From: Tubulanus polymorphus
Taxonomy: Eukaryota > Nemertea > Palaeonemertea > Tubulaniformes > Tubulanidae
Assembly (NCBI RefSeq): GCF_964204645.1
Contig: NC_134025.1
Span: 13,585,001 to 13,649,000 of the forward strand
Direction: 5' to 3'
Length of the DNA: 64,000 nt
Below, piece after piece: positions 1-11,705 of the stretch. How positions within the stretch are numbered: position 1 is the first letter of the stretch; each line of letters opens with the position of its first letter. The notes below the pieces were generated by a model. It did no database searches and was not told the origin of the DNA. It saw only the letters and a program-made list of their open reading frames with translations. A program made the position numbers and the translations under genes.

Positions 1-599
1 TTCAGCTGCGTGACATTGTACAAAGCGGCCAGACATTACAACTGACCATCCGGAGTTTCAAACACAGCGCTAAGCAAGGTCCCCAGACCATAAATTTATT
101 GCCACACACAGGCGACCCCCTTCAGTTACGGGACCTCTTTCGATCTATATGAGGGTACGTGGACAGGCTCCTGGCCCCTTATTTATGAAATACAGATGGA
201 TCCCCTTTCCTGAGGCGGGGTTTTGATAAAATTTTTACCTCTCTCCTCTCTAAGTGTGGTTTGTCTAGTCAATTTAAAGGCCACTCATTCCGCATCGGAG
301 CGGCTACAGACGCCGCGCTGCAGGGGGTCCCAGAGTCCCAAATCCGCTCTGCGAGTAGGTGGAAGTCGGATGCATATAGGAAGTACATACATTTGGGCCA
401 TTGTACATAATCCCCTCTCGGTATCGGTCCGGAGGGTATCGGAGACATTTTTCTGCTCCTCAGTATCGGTCTGGGGGCAGCAACATGGTCGATCAGAGCA
501 AGATGGGTTTTTTTGCGTGGGATGGCCACATTCGAGGTGGCTGGTGGCGGTTCCCACTTAACTATATATTTTTGAGACAGACCTTAACGAACATCTATG

Positions 600-613
600 G
601 TTGCCATGGCAAC
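600..613. promoter_or_regulatory. RFX X-box, copy 1
   Basis: The palindrome GTTGCCATGGCAAC matches the full 14-bp X-box bound by RFX-family transcription factors, which drive ciliary genes in animals. It lies about 30 bases downstream of a TATATAT. A second identical copy follows 32 bases later. Confidence 0.6.
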
Positions 614-631
614 GGCCGTGACATCTGCATG

Positions 632-645
632 GTTGCCATGGCAAC
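632..645. promoter_or_regulatory. RFX X-box, copy 2
   Basis: This is a second perfect GTTGCCATGGCAAC palindrome, 32 bases from the first (start to start, about three helical turns). The bases around the two copies are also similar ('atggttgccatggcaac'), so the pair may have arisen by a small tandem duplication. Confidence 0.6.
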
Positions 646-835
646 AGTATACTTTCTCCCTCTGATCATCCAAGGTGTTCCCGTATTTTTGTGTACTCGC
701 TTTCATGTGTGTATGATTTCTATATGCTTCCGCATATGACGTAATATTCCTTTTTGTTAAAAAAATAAATGTCAGTGTGTCTCGGGCGCCTGGCCATAAC
801 ACCACATATCTGTCTTTGCCTCAGTTTCTGGCTGC

Positions 836-1215
836 GTAAAAATATTCCTCCCAAAAACCAAATCAACTAAAGATTTCACAGAAATCGATATTGAAATACA
901 ATTTTAGATCTTAAAATAAAACCCAGAAGTAAAACGGTAGACAATACTGCAGGTTCACGTGAACACCTGCTGATCTCTGCGGCTAAGCCAATCATAGAGG
1001 AGTCTTTGCTTCCTCATTGGCTTTTTAAAGCAGATATTTTTGCGATCAGATTTTCGCGAAAAAGCTCATATAAATTTTGACAAGGCCCTCTTAAAAAATT
1101 CAACTTCATAGGGGTTGGAGAATGGATAATGCTCTAATGAATTACTCTGGAAACCATGTCATTTAAATTCGCTCCATTTGTATAGTAATAGGCTCAGCCT
1201 ACGGCTGGCCTAAAA
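836..1215 (+). repeat. Dispersed repeat family R1, copy 1 (3' part)
   Basis: The segment from 'aatattcctcccaaaaacc' to 'cggctggcctaa' recurs at 57641-58059 with most bases kept, and its first 90 bases recur at 23488-23574. It contains 'ttcacgtgaacacctgctg' and 'ggctaagccaatcatagagg' in the same order in both long copies. No terminal inverted repeats or coding frame are evident, so the class is unknown. Confidence 0.75.
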
Positions 1216-1219
1216 AGTG

Positions 1220-2735
1220 ACATATGAATAGCCCCATGATGGGGAAAGGAGAAGGCATGCTCAATTCCAAGTTTTTCACTGCTCAGTTAAGCATATCTTA
1301 CCCAACCCTTGCACAATTGTCATCGATAAATCTTCTGCGGTACCAAAAAAATAGTCCAAAAAGACCAAATCATCTAAAGATTTTATAGAAATAGAATGTA
1401 ACTGTATTTTCATCAATGAATATTTTGTCATTAAGTTTTATAATTTTGGTCAAGACAACTATTAGAATTTTGACCCCGTTCCTCAGTTACGAGGTCATCT
1501 TCAAGGGCATTTCACTGAAAAACAGTTTTCAGTTATGCTCCTAGGTGACGCACTGGTCCCATTTTTTGCACTGTGCAACTAGATCTCCATAATAACATTG
1601 TACCCGATGAAAGTTCTTTGCATCCTAGAATTCACATTTTTCTTAGAAGGAGATGCCTCTTCATTAAATTCAAGCACTAACTGGCGATATGATTACTGAG
1701 TATATCCCAACGATAACAAAATAAAATTACAAGACTTCAACAGCCAGTGAAACTTTAACTTATCGAGCAGAAGTTTACCATGATCATTACTGAGAATAGA
1801 TATATTGTATCAACCATAATAATTGGACTCGAGTAATAGCTGTTATTAATAATCCAATATATTTGGGTGTGGTTAATATATTACCATTGTTAGTCAGCAT
1901 GTGAAGAATCCTTACGTCATCTTCAGGTAAAATTAAATTCCATTCACCCTATGTTCAATTGATTCCAAGATATTAAAGTGGCTAAACCCTTTCGGTGCGG
2001 CCAGATTTTACATTTTACTGCGGCCGAGTAAAGCGATAGGATGTTTTTGCAGTAAATGCAACTTAATTGACATACACGATGTTCCAACCTTTACACCTCA
2101 ATATCTATCAGTGCCATAGCAAATCTCTCTAAGAAATATTGTAGGTATTTTGTTAATGCAATATACGCAAAATTTGATCTAATTAACTTGTAATTTCCAC
2201 TATATCTCAATTTTTAGACTTTTAGGATTAAGCCTACCTTCCTCATTACGTCCAAGGATTTCAACCAATTGTTCCAACTGAGAAATACCAAGTTTTATAA
2301 CAACAGTTATAATGATATTGATCTAATTTTCAAATCAAAAGTTTAATGTGAAGAACTAGATGGATTATTACATATATCAATTGGAACATGTCCATTCTAA
2401 ATAGTTCATAAGCCATGTGTTATCCAGCAATGCGAAGACTTCTCAGAATGAAAAATGAAACTTATTAAGCGTGAGACAGAATAGACCAATTTCATCTTTG
2501 AAATTACTCAGGGAATAAATTTTGCGGAAATTGCAATGCAAATTTTCTAGTGGGCAAATCAATTTGTACAAATGAAGCAGGTTTGATATCATCGTCGAAT
2601 TTTAGTCACCATTTGCTGAATTCACTCTATGTGTCACTTCCACCGAAAGAAATTGGCGAAAAAATAGATTGAATACACTGAATCTGCCCAAATATGTCAA
2701 CCTTCTTCTTCTGAATTCAATTTCTGGTGAATTAT
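1220..2735. other. No recognisable feature
   Basis: AT-rich sequence. 1332-1400 contains a faint match to repeat family R1 ('ccaaatcatctaaagattttatagaaat'-like). Otherwise I see no coding, RNA or repeat signal. Confidence 0.4.
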
Positions 2736-2739
2736 ACAG

Positions 2740-2822
2740 TGAAAGATTTGCCGATGAAATTCACCTACGCAGACTGTCACAAGCTTTACAATCTTTATAA
2801 TGAAGTTTCTAATACAGAATTT
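2740..2822 (+). CDS. Candidate isolated exon, unrecognised
   Basis: An 83-nt segment sits between an acceptor-like 'gaattatacag' and a strong donor 'GTAAGTATAG' at 2823. Read with two leading bases it is open to the donor and ends in phase 0. It contains the peptide FTYADCHKLYNLYNEV, whose composition looks like real protein. No family is recognised. A pairing exon with a compatible phase was not found nearby, and similar segments can arise by chance in 64 kb of AT-rich DNA, so this is a weak call. Confidence 0.22.
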
Positions 2823-2989
2823 GTAAGTATAGGTATTGTAATACACTATTCCTTTTATATATTCGTTATCGATAAAGCTTTTATGCTTCATATGGAAAAA
2901 GTTGTTTACTACCACAACTTTTCCACTGAAATTAAAATCAAAATTCTAATCTTCGCAAAATCCAATTCTGGCAATAGAGAGTTGTGAAG

Positions 2990-4530
2990 TGTTTGACTGT
3001 TGCAAATGTTTGAATAATTAGTTCACATTTCTTGCATTTGCAATAGACAAATGAATCAATTTTTCTCCATGATTGGTAAATAAACCGCTCTCAATGAAAC
3101 ATGTTGATTTGTAGCCTATGACGTACGCTACACACAACTTTTTCTGCGGCAAAAGTGACTACCGGTATTTCAATTCCTGATTGCGTCGACATGAAAAGAA
3201 TAAATAGCAATCAGTAATTCAGCGAATGCGCAGGCAAATTCTAATGCTATTTCGATTATGCTACATTGATTTATCGACAGATACGCATATAAAAAGTTCA
3301 GAAGTCAATAAAACGAGGCAGAAGATTATCACCTCGTATCCAACTGGTTCGGAACACAAGATAACTGATGAATGACCAACGTCCAGTGTTGATTATATCA
3401 TGCCAAATTCGTATTCGTTCATTGACAGGAATAAAACCTGAGCAGAATTGATGAATCCATAAACCACTGCACAAAATCTGCCATATTTGGAGCAGACAAA
3501 CCCCTTCCATGTACACTACTTTTCCTTTTGGTAAAGGGCGAATAAAAACCCTGAGACAATTTACAATTTATAAGTATGAAACTACGAAATCTGAGCCTGA
3601 ATTTTTGCAGCAAAGCTTTGCTCTGATTTCCCTGGAAATAGAACATTTTGTCAGCCAAGGGTAAAAACTATTCTAAAATTCGATATCACAGCAATTTTTC
3701 ATTTACAGCTTAGCATCTGGGCATACCCAAGCAATCAATTGAACCCAGATACCAAGCAGTATCAAAAAAGTCTGATCATTGAATGTCCTAGGATTGGGCT
3801 GGCTGACAAATTTTTTTCATGCATCATACACGAAAATTCAACACACAATAACGTATAGATGCACAACATCTCTATTATGCCTATAAGGTCTTTCAGACCA
3901 AGAACTGAAGTAAAAATCAAAATGAAACATATTGAATCTTTTCAAGAAATTACATTTTCAAATTTAATTATTGCAGGCTTTTAAAATATTTATTTGACTT
4001 CGCCATATTTCAATGTGGTTTATTACCAAGTAAAACATGGATATTTCCCTTGTGTGTAGCTTGCATCAATAAGCGAAGATTCAAGAAAATCTATGATAAG
4101 TGAAAATCAAAAGTCATAAACAATTTCCATGTTCAGCATACAAGACAATACTGCATGTCATAATTCGTGCTTCAAAGCACCTGTACTCAAGCTATCAGTT
4201 CGCAGCAGTGAAAATGGCAATATCTGTCAAAAACGGCTCAGTCAGTGGTTTATTGATGAAGTTACTTTATGAAATTAGCTATTAAAGAGTATCAGATGTG
4301 GATTAATTCACCTGCCGAAACAATGCTCAATACTTTATTATGCTTAGAACTAAGTTAACAACAATTGCAGAAATCATGATAGAATTTATCCAATGATTCA
4401 TGGAATATAAGCTGCATTTATCTCCCTTTATGTATCTATTCCGTATTTTATGAGATCCTTCAATCAATTGTCGTCTAGTGACAAAAAGTACTACCATTGA
4501 ATAATTCTATGACAAACATTTAGAAAAAAG
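2990..4530. other. No recognisable feature
   Basis: AT-rich sequence with only short open frames on both strands. None has protein-like composition together with splice sites. Confidence 0.4.
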
Positions 4531-4534
4531 GGGT

Positions 4535-4690
4535 TGATGGACACCATGCTTACCGACTAGGTCATATTATGCTTGACAATCTATCAACTTCAATATTCAA
4601 TGGCCCCCAGTGAACAATTACAGAAACCAATGACCTTGAAATTCACGATTACCAAATATGACGGCAAGTCAAAACTGTTTGATATTTCTT
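4535..4690 (+). repeat. Dispersed repeat family R2, degenerate copy
   Basis: The order 'acaccatgcttacc', 'atgcttgacaatctatc', 'ttcaatattcaatggccccc', 'caatgaccttgaaattcac' matches the repeat units at 41579-41770 and 63690-64000. It is more diverged than those and stops before the 'atgcctagg' end. Confidence 0.6.
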
Positions 4691-4869
4691 TTTTACATCT
4701 ATAAGCTGATGAGAAGAAGACGGCCACTGATTATGTAGCAATTGACTGAGTGACATAAAGATATGTTGATACATTTGATATGTTTGAGATCCTAATCCTA
4801 AGTATACATCATGAATTTCAATGAAAAATGGCAATCCTAGCTATAGGCCTCAGAACTCTTTTAGCATCA

Positions 4870-6600
4870 ATAAGGTCACATATCATGCTATGTCCAATCT
4901 AACCAATTTTTCTTATGAAAGGTCCAAGGGGTTCATACAAATACCAAAGGGTAATTGATTCAAAGCACATTCTAAATCCCCTTGAATACTTTGAAATATG
5001 TTAAAATTGTTGATTCTGACAAACAACAAAGGCTATCAGTTGGCCATCTGGATTCAAATTAGGTCAATTTTATTGGGCTGCAGAGGCATCGAGGGTAGAT
5101 ACATACATATTTCTAACATAATATCCAGGAAGAAAGCCACTAAATATTTGGATGGATATATGAAAGCTGTGGGTACTGGAGTGTGTAATGGGTAGTGTGG
5201 TGTGATCTGTGTGCATTTTGGTGGCCAGCACACAGATCACATTGTTCATTGGGGTTTAGTCCAGGACTCGCGAGATTTTCAACAACACGGAAGTAACGTG
5301 TAATAAATGATGACTTGAATTGCATGACTACCTACCACCCCTCATTATTGTTGGAAAACTAAACGTTCCGCACTGACTAAAAATTAGTAATAATAATCAA
5401 TAACATTTTAGAAATGGCCAGAATTTTATCTTAGGGTCTATCTCATTTTTATTTTACAATTGCGATTGGTATAATTTTTCTTTAAACGGCCGTTAAGGCT
5501 TCATGTTTCGTCTGCAATTCACTGCAAATAGTTACGTAACTACGCACATTTCAGTGTTTTTGGCAGCTGTACACTCAATCGGCACCGTTCGTGACTAGCT
5601 TCACTGCGGAATTATCATTAATTAACATCGCCATATCACATCATCAACTTATATTGTGCCTTAAAACCCTAACAGCCGAAATAATTGAAATGCACACACG
5701 ATTTCTATCATTGAAAATTGAGAGAGTGGCCGTGTTTGTGTTCTGCTGCTTCGCGTAAATCCCGCGGGGTGGCGCCACCGCGCGGAGTGGGGCCGATACG
5801 TCAAGACAATACATCAAATTATATAGAAAATTACCAAAAAACTTGATTTCACCTAAAGGACGAACGAATGAATGATGGATGAAGAGTAAATGCAATAGCC
5901 CTAAGTGGGCTGAACAAGAAATCATGAATGCTTATTTCCAATCATAGGAAAATTCCCATTAACTTACATGTAGCAATGGTTGAAGGTCATGCTTCAACGC
6001 ATCTCATCAGATTAAGTGGTTTCCCTGAAAAGAAATTGAAATTGTCTTTTTTCAAACATAACTACAGTAAAAAGAATCTGTTGCCAGACAATACTTAAAA
6101 GTTGCCAGAATCTATTGCAATATAATTACTTGGTCCAGATAACCTTTTACTTCATTTGAAAAAGTAAATTTTATAGATATTACACTGACATCAGAACATT
6201 TTGAAATGTAACACATATTTTGGGTCGTTTTGCAATTTTCTATTACTCAGTCAGAACTGTATTTTCACAGGCCGGATCAGGAAAATCCTGCCAAAATCAG
6301 AACACTAGGCAGCAATGAAAGCCAATATTAATCTAACCCATTTCTGTACTGGAAATTTCAATTACAAGTTCCCAATAGAATCTGGTAGGGGGAATAATGT
6401 AGTGCATGAAGAAAGAATATTTCAGCTATATGATAATGGGAAAGTGGACGAATTTCATTGTATTTTCCACTGTACATATTTAGATCAAAGTGGAGAATTT
6501 GAGCTCGACAGGAGATTTTACACAAACTCCAGCTTTTCAAAATACAAATCACTAATGCAAACGTAATTCCAACTTCGTAATTATTATGTATTAATTGCAA
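4870..6600. other. No recognisable feature
   Basis: Mostly AT-rich, with a small GC-richer patch near 5755-5800. A short hairpin-like pair, 'ctgtgtgcattttggtggccagcacacag', lies near 5210-5240. No coding or repeat identity is seen. Confidence 0.4.
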
Positions 6601-6608
6601 TCAATTGG

Positions 6609-7651
6609 CAGGGGCGGATCCAGGGGCATGTTGTGACCATGTCGACCAATAAAAAGGGCATATATTCTTAATTTAGGGCGGTAGGCATATCAGCAAAGTT
6701 TTTGAAATTCTACTATCATTTTAGAGCTTTCTGAGCAGATCTCTGAGAGGCATTTAGTCAAGAAACATAGATTACCGGTATATATTTAGGAACTAGAATG
6801 AGGCAAAGCCTCGAATGCCCCCGGCCTGAACTTCACCACCACGTGAAGTTACAGGGTTTGTGGTAAATGCGTGAGAAATATCATGGCCACAATAATTTCT
6901 ATAAGAATGACATTAGAGAACATGTGTACAAAGTGTAAAATATTGATCAACAGTTGCAGCCTCTAGGCTGTTTTTCCCTGATGGCCATAATTTGAATCGG
7001 TCAACAATGTGGTCTCTAGGGTGTTAACGTTGTTTTTCAGGTTGGCCCCCCCCCCCGGTAGCCATAATTTGGATCAAATTGACCCAATTTTAGATAGGGT
7101 TCTGGCCCAAGTGATAACCTACATGTGTACAAAGTTTGAAAACAATCGGTCAACAATTGCGGCCTCTAGGCTGTTAACGTCGTTTTTCATGTTGGCCCCC
7201 TGGTGGCCATAATTTAAATCGAATCTACCCAATTCTAAATAGAGTTCTACCCCAAGTGATATCCTACTTGTGTACCAAGTTTGAAAACAATCGGTCAACA
7301 ATTGCGGCCTCTAGGCTGTTAACGTCGTTTTTCATGTCGGCCCCCTGGTGGCCATAATTTAAATCGAATCGACCCAATTTTATACAGGGTTCTGGCCCAA
7401 GTGATATCCTACTTATTTCCAAAATTTGAAAACAATCGGTCAACAATTACGGCCTCTAGACTGTTAACGTCACTTGCGGCGGCGGCGTATACAGACAGGG
7501 GTAAATCTATATGCCCCTCTCAACTTAAGTTGAGCCGGGGGGCATTAAAATATCTATTGTGTAACTCAGGAGGTTACAACGACAAATTTTGATACAGAGA
7601 AAAAATAAAAAGGCACTTTAAAATTCTGACCACGGTCTAAATCCGCCCCTG
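6609..7651. mobile_element. Non-autonomous hAT-type (hAT5-like) DNA transposon
   Basis: The left end starts CAGGGGCGGATCCAGGGG and the right end finishes with its approximate inverse, ATCCGCCCCTG. Both ends are flanked directly by ATTGG (6604-6608 and 7652-7656), a 5-bp target duplication. A CAGGGG terminus with a short duplication fits the hAT superfamily, where a 5-bp subgroup is known. The 1,043-bp interior has no transposase frame. It carries a 145-bp tandem array, and an 80-bp segment near 6797-6890 that recurs at 34105-34195. The element is inferred to be non-autonomous and mobilised in trans. Confidence 0.7.
6950..7480. repeat. 145-bp tandem array inside a transposon
   Basis: The landmark 'cggtcaacaatt' recurs at 6998, 7147, 7292 and 7437, giving spacings of 149, 145 and 145 bases. 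Each unit carries 'cctctaggctgttaacgtc', 'ggccccctggtggccataa' and 'caagtttgaaaacaat'. The two inner units are nearly identical. Apparent open frames of 60-67 codons inside it repeat with the unit and are not genes. A single diverged unit lies at 37335-37510. Confidence 0.85.
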
Positions 7652-7659
7652 ATTGGAAT

Positions 7660-8925
7660 GGGCTCAATGTATATTTCCAAGAGAGGCACCATTGTATACA
7701 TTTAGTCATACTAATTAGCACAATCAGAATAAAGCAGACACCAGTACTTCAGATTTGTATTGAATCGAACTGAGGTTTCCGAAGGTCATGAATCTACGAT
7801 GCAAATTTATCATCTTTTCTTAACTTTTTTTTCAAGGCAATCTTAAATGTCAGAGAGATATTTTGACCGCAGGGAGCCTATCAACAGGTTCTCACACTCA
7901 TTTTATTAGCTCCTTTACCTTATCCCTACGTTCATAATTCTCTTAAACTAAATTCGATAATATTCGGTAAGTTTGTATCTTACGGAACAAGGGAGCATTT
8001 TTTCAAAAGCTAATTGAGCATGGAATAACGGAAATTTGGAAAATCTCATTATTAATTGAAAAGGGTGGCACCCTAGGGACAGAGAGAAAGTAGAATACAG
8101 TTGAGTTTGAAGTCAAGTGAAAATTGGCTTAATTTGTTTTACTCAAGGCAATAAATGAGCCCGACATCTTAGCTATCTAGATAACAATTTCTACGCCATA
8201 GGTCAATGATAGTGCCTTCTATCAGTAGAGCAAATTTTACAGATCAATAAGTCATATTCGAAAAAAAAACTGTGCCACAAGACAAAATGACAACACTGCA
8301 GGTCCTCACAAAATGGGTTGAGAGAGTAATAAGAGATAGTTCCCCACAACCATATCCTGAATATGACCACAAGGGAGTCGACACCTCAACTCTCTTCTCT
8401 AAATATGAGCATGAATAAAAGGTCCCCCAATGAACTCCATCCCTTTACACAAAACCTATACCACACACTTTGAGTGCAAGATGTAAATCACACTAAGCAG
8501 CTAATCAGTGACAAACAAACCAGTGATGATGCCGACCTTGAAAGCTTGGTGTTAACGTGATAAGAAGCTGATTTGTTGATTTGTGTATTCTTCAGTGATT
8601 GGCTTCGGTTGATATATATGTTCGCAGAAAGTTACGGAACTATGTTGACGCCTGAAGTCGATGATACCCACATTGCTGATACCCACATTATGAGCAAAAT
8701 AATCGAGTTGGCTATCACATCAGTCAGTAATTAGCTGAACACAAGATAACGAATATTCTTTTCCGGGATTTCTTCTCAAACGAGGCCTATAAAAGCATGA
8801 TTTTACAGTCAGTTAATGCAAGTGCCTCTGAGTGCTGTTTGTGGGAACACACAGCACTCATAGAAAAAGATGAAAATCCAACCGGCTCACTATTATCATT
8901 CCTCAGTCAATGTAGTATTTCTTTT
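7660..8925. other. No recognisable feature
   Basis: AT-rich sequence with no repeat, RNA or coding signal that I can support. Confidence 0.4.
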
Positions 8926-8929
8926 GTAG

Positions 8930-10095
8930 ACCTTTTTTTCTTATAAAATGTTACCATAATGAAACCTAAACAATGTTAACCATTCAGCGTCATTTTACAA
9001 ATCACCACTGTTAATCGATGTGCCAAACGTCACAGGACTATGTGTACACATACAAGCTATTTGGCAAAATATCATTGACGAAGATGTAGAATGTCTTCCT
9101 GTGATTAAATAATGAGCCCGATTTCGACGTCGAAATATTATATTGCATTGAATATCACGAGAAGACGTATTGTAATAGTAATGGATGCATGATTATATCA
9201 GAAGCGGCAGGGATAAGTAGAAATGATAAGTAAATCGGATTATTCGGTCAAAATGGCGGATGTATACACGATGCGGAAGTCTGATATAAAAGTAAGACCC
9301 TGACGTGGGGATGCTGGTGGAATGACAAAGCGTTCTACAATCTGTATAGGGCCGGCGTGAATTTTTTCGGCGGCTACAAGCGGTCAATATGAAAATGTGT
9401 ATACATATGATTTCAATATTTAAATGTTTTAGAAAATATGTTCGATATTAGGGGTATGCAGGTTTCATGAAAACGATCATCCCGATTAGCAATTTATAAT
9501 AGCATAGCTGTCGTATATGGCTCCGCGTCCACTGATGGGATGTTTATCAGGGGACAATTCAATTCAATTCTTTATTGATCCGATTCCCAAATTCAATAAA
9601 GTTACAAATTTTAAAATAAGAAAATGCAATATACAAAACACAAGTTACAAATTTAAAAATAAGAAAATACAACATACAAAACACATGCGTAATTCATACA
9701 GAAGAACATAAACAAGTTATTTGAAATGACAAGTCTCCAGTACTTCAACCCAAGAACGGGCCCAAGAAGAGGATATCGAGTGGCAGCCAAACCGACTGGG
9801 CTAGGCCACACGATATGCTCCAAAGTCATGATGAAGCAGACATCAGAAGAACTCTTTCCTCAGCCATGGAGGCAATGAAGTTGCTGACCAGCTTAGAGGC
9901 AAAAGTGAAATGAAGTCGATCGTGTGACAATTTTTGATAAACAAATTAAACCACTATTTACAGTCGAAGGCCTGTATCACCTACCCAATCGCCAACTCCC
10001 ATAATTCCTCAAATTTCTCAAAACTTCGATTTCAAATTTGCAATCCCACATTAACTTATCCAAAAAATTCTACATTTTTTTTCGCAGGCGTCAAA
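8930..10095. mobile_element. Non-autonomous element family T, copy A
   Basis: From 'cttataaaatgttacc' to 'cgcaggcgtcaaa' this is homologous over its whole length to 45828-46945. Shared blocks in order include 'ccattcagcgtcattttac', 'gagaagacgtattgtaata', 'gtaaatcggattattcgg', 'ttcgatattaggggtatgc' and 'atggctccgcgtccactg'. The ends of the other copy form a short inverted repeat (TTTGACGCCT / AGGCGTCAAA). The left end here is degraded. A reversed LINE-like tail ('caattcaattctttattgatcc') at 9557-9580 is part of the element in both copies. No transposase frame is present. Confidence 0.7.
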
Positions 10096-10703
10096 TAATT
10101 TATTGAAATTAATTTTTTTTTTTATGTTAGCAAACTCCTTGTTTCAAAAGATATATTCCCAGGTGCGGATCCAGCCTACCAGTTACTGTCTGAGCGGTAC
10201 TCGTGGATTTCTCAAGAACAATTTTTTTTCGAGACATCAAACGCCAGGGCAGGTTTATTTTCTAAGTATTTTGGATCGATGTGTAGAAAACTCAATTCAA
10301 CATCCCCACGAATGCTCAGAATGCATCTGGAGGTGGTAAACTTCTAACATTTTCTGGGGGAGGACCCCTACATCCCCTTAGTAATTATGTGTTAAAGCAT
10401 TATTCAGGATAATAGCCTGGACCCGACCCCGATTCTGTACACATAACATGAAGAAATCCTCATCATTTTCAAACATTTACTGTATCTGATGAAATTAAGG
10501 AGAGTAGTATACTGTTAATCAAGATTTACTTTCAAACTCTGGTAACTCATCTTGTCCCCAGAAATTGAAATTCTTTGTTAAATAAGGTTTTCTTAAAGGT
10601 CATCGGCACATAAGAAAAAAGAATTAAATTTTGAATTCAGAAGTGTATTAAATGCTTGAAATCTGTTTTATTAGGGAATAAAAAAAAAAGGCAGACATAA
10701 TGG

Positions 10704-11360
10704 GGGTAACCGCTAAACGCCGAAATGCCGGATTTTTCCGGACTGCGATACGGACCCAAGATTACACCAGCGTTAAAACATTTTCATCAAAAATAAATGT
10801 TACACTCACATCATAACATTTTAGTTTCCTCACTTCGCGGATTGACTTTTGACGACTTTTCGACTATTTTTGTACTACTTTTGACATTTTGGCATCCTCC
10901 CCAGGCAGGGATTCAAACGCGATGCCACCATGTTCAAATCCCTGGAGAGGGAGGATGAGGAAATGGCGGCTGTTTCATTGTAGCAATGTCATGTCATCGA
11001 TCAGTGTGAATGCACAAGATTAAACTTATTTTCATATACGAATACTTAGTTTAGTTGACACTTTTTTATAATAAAGTTTATTCAAATATTTGTCATTGAA
11101 TATTTTCGCTATATGAGGAGAGACGAGACTCAAAAATTGATAACTTTTATCGTAGATGTATAAAATATTCTCTACTGGAATCTAAAGTCGGCTTCTGAAC
11201 CTAATGTAGAACATTTTGATTGAATGAATCATGTGGCAAGTGAGGTCCTCTGGTTGTCACGGGTACGTCTCGTAGGCCGAAAAATTCAGAGTTTCCGCGG
11301 AATTATAGATATCATTCGGTGTTTCGGCGATTGGAGTTTCCGTGTTTAGCGGTTAACGGA
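10704..11360. mobile_element. Non-autonomous DNA transposon with 8-bp target duplication
   Basis: The ends are inverted repeats built on AACCGCTAAAC (left, about 10708) and GTTTAGCGGTTAACGGA (right, 11344-11360). The octamer CATAATGG flanks the element on both sides, at 10696-10703 and 11361-11368. An 8-bp target duplication is typical of the hAT, P and Merlin superfamilies. The ends do not show a diagnostic terminal dinucleotide, so I leave the superfamily open. The 657-bp interior has no transposase frame, so this is a MITE-like derivative. Confidence 0.75.
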
Positions 11361-11494
11361 CATAATGGTACTTTGCGTTGCTTCTAGTTAGTTCATAACA
11401 GGTCCTCCCTCTGATACCTGGGTCAACAGCCATGAATCTGATACTTCTTCACTCACCAGTGTTGTTATACTGTGGACACATAAGCGGTGTTTAC

Positions 11495-11705
11495 AGGAGG
11501 ATTTCAGTACTGCACTAAGCTTTCACAAAGTCTGATTATTATTCGTGGTTAATTCAGTACTGTACTGAAATTACAAGGCTTCCACTGCAATTCCTCACCA
11601 AAAACCTAATCTCAGTACGGTACTGAGCGAGTCGCGTATTTTCTGTAGTGTGAACACTGGCTCAAAGCAAGCCACATATTTTAGTACAGTATACTCAAAC
11701 AAGGG
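11495..11705. repeat. Cluster of TCAGTACNGTACTGA palindromes (MITE debris)
   Basis: Near-perfect palindromes 'attcagtactgtactgaaat' and 'ctcagtacggtactgagc', with half-sites 'tttcagtactgcac' and 'ttagtacagtatac', lie within 200 bases and are followed by 'gtagtgtgaacactgg'. The same combination of motifs occurs at 26985-27160, so this is probably the remains of one MITE family. Confidence 0.5.

Larger units (their letters stand above)
1..830 (+). other. GC-richer block, possible solo LTR or promoter
   Basis: This block is visibly richer in GC than the DNA after it. It holds a TATATAT at 563-569 and an AATAAA at 764-769, with a GT-rich stretch just after the latter. A TATA box followed about 200 bases later by a poly(A) signal is the arrangement of an LTR (U3-R), but it would also fit a short transcription unit. 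Only short open frames exist and none resembles a known protein. The block stops where the repeat family beginning at 836 starts, as if one had inserted into the other. I cannot see both LTR ends or a target duplication, so the LTR reading is inference. Confidence 0.3.

Noticed and set aside
223-739. Open frames of 73-112 codons on both strands in the first 800 bases
   Set aside because: They overlap one another, have no protein-like motif and lie across TATA and X-box sequences. They are GC-rich chance frames.
7009-7592. Four open frames of 60-67 codons
   Set aside because: They repeat with the 145-bp tandem unit and appear on both strands.
7961-7975. Plus-strand donor 'cggtaagtttg' as the end of an exon
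   Set aside because: The preceding open piece has poor composition and the acceptor choice is arbitrary.
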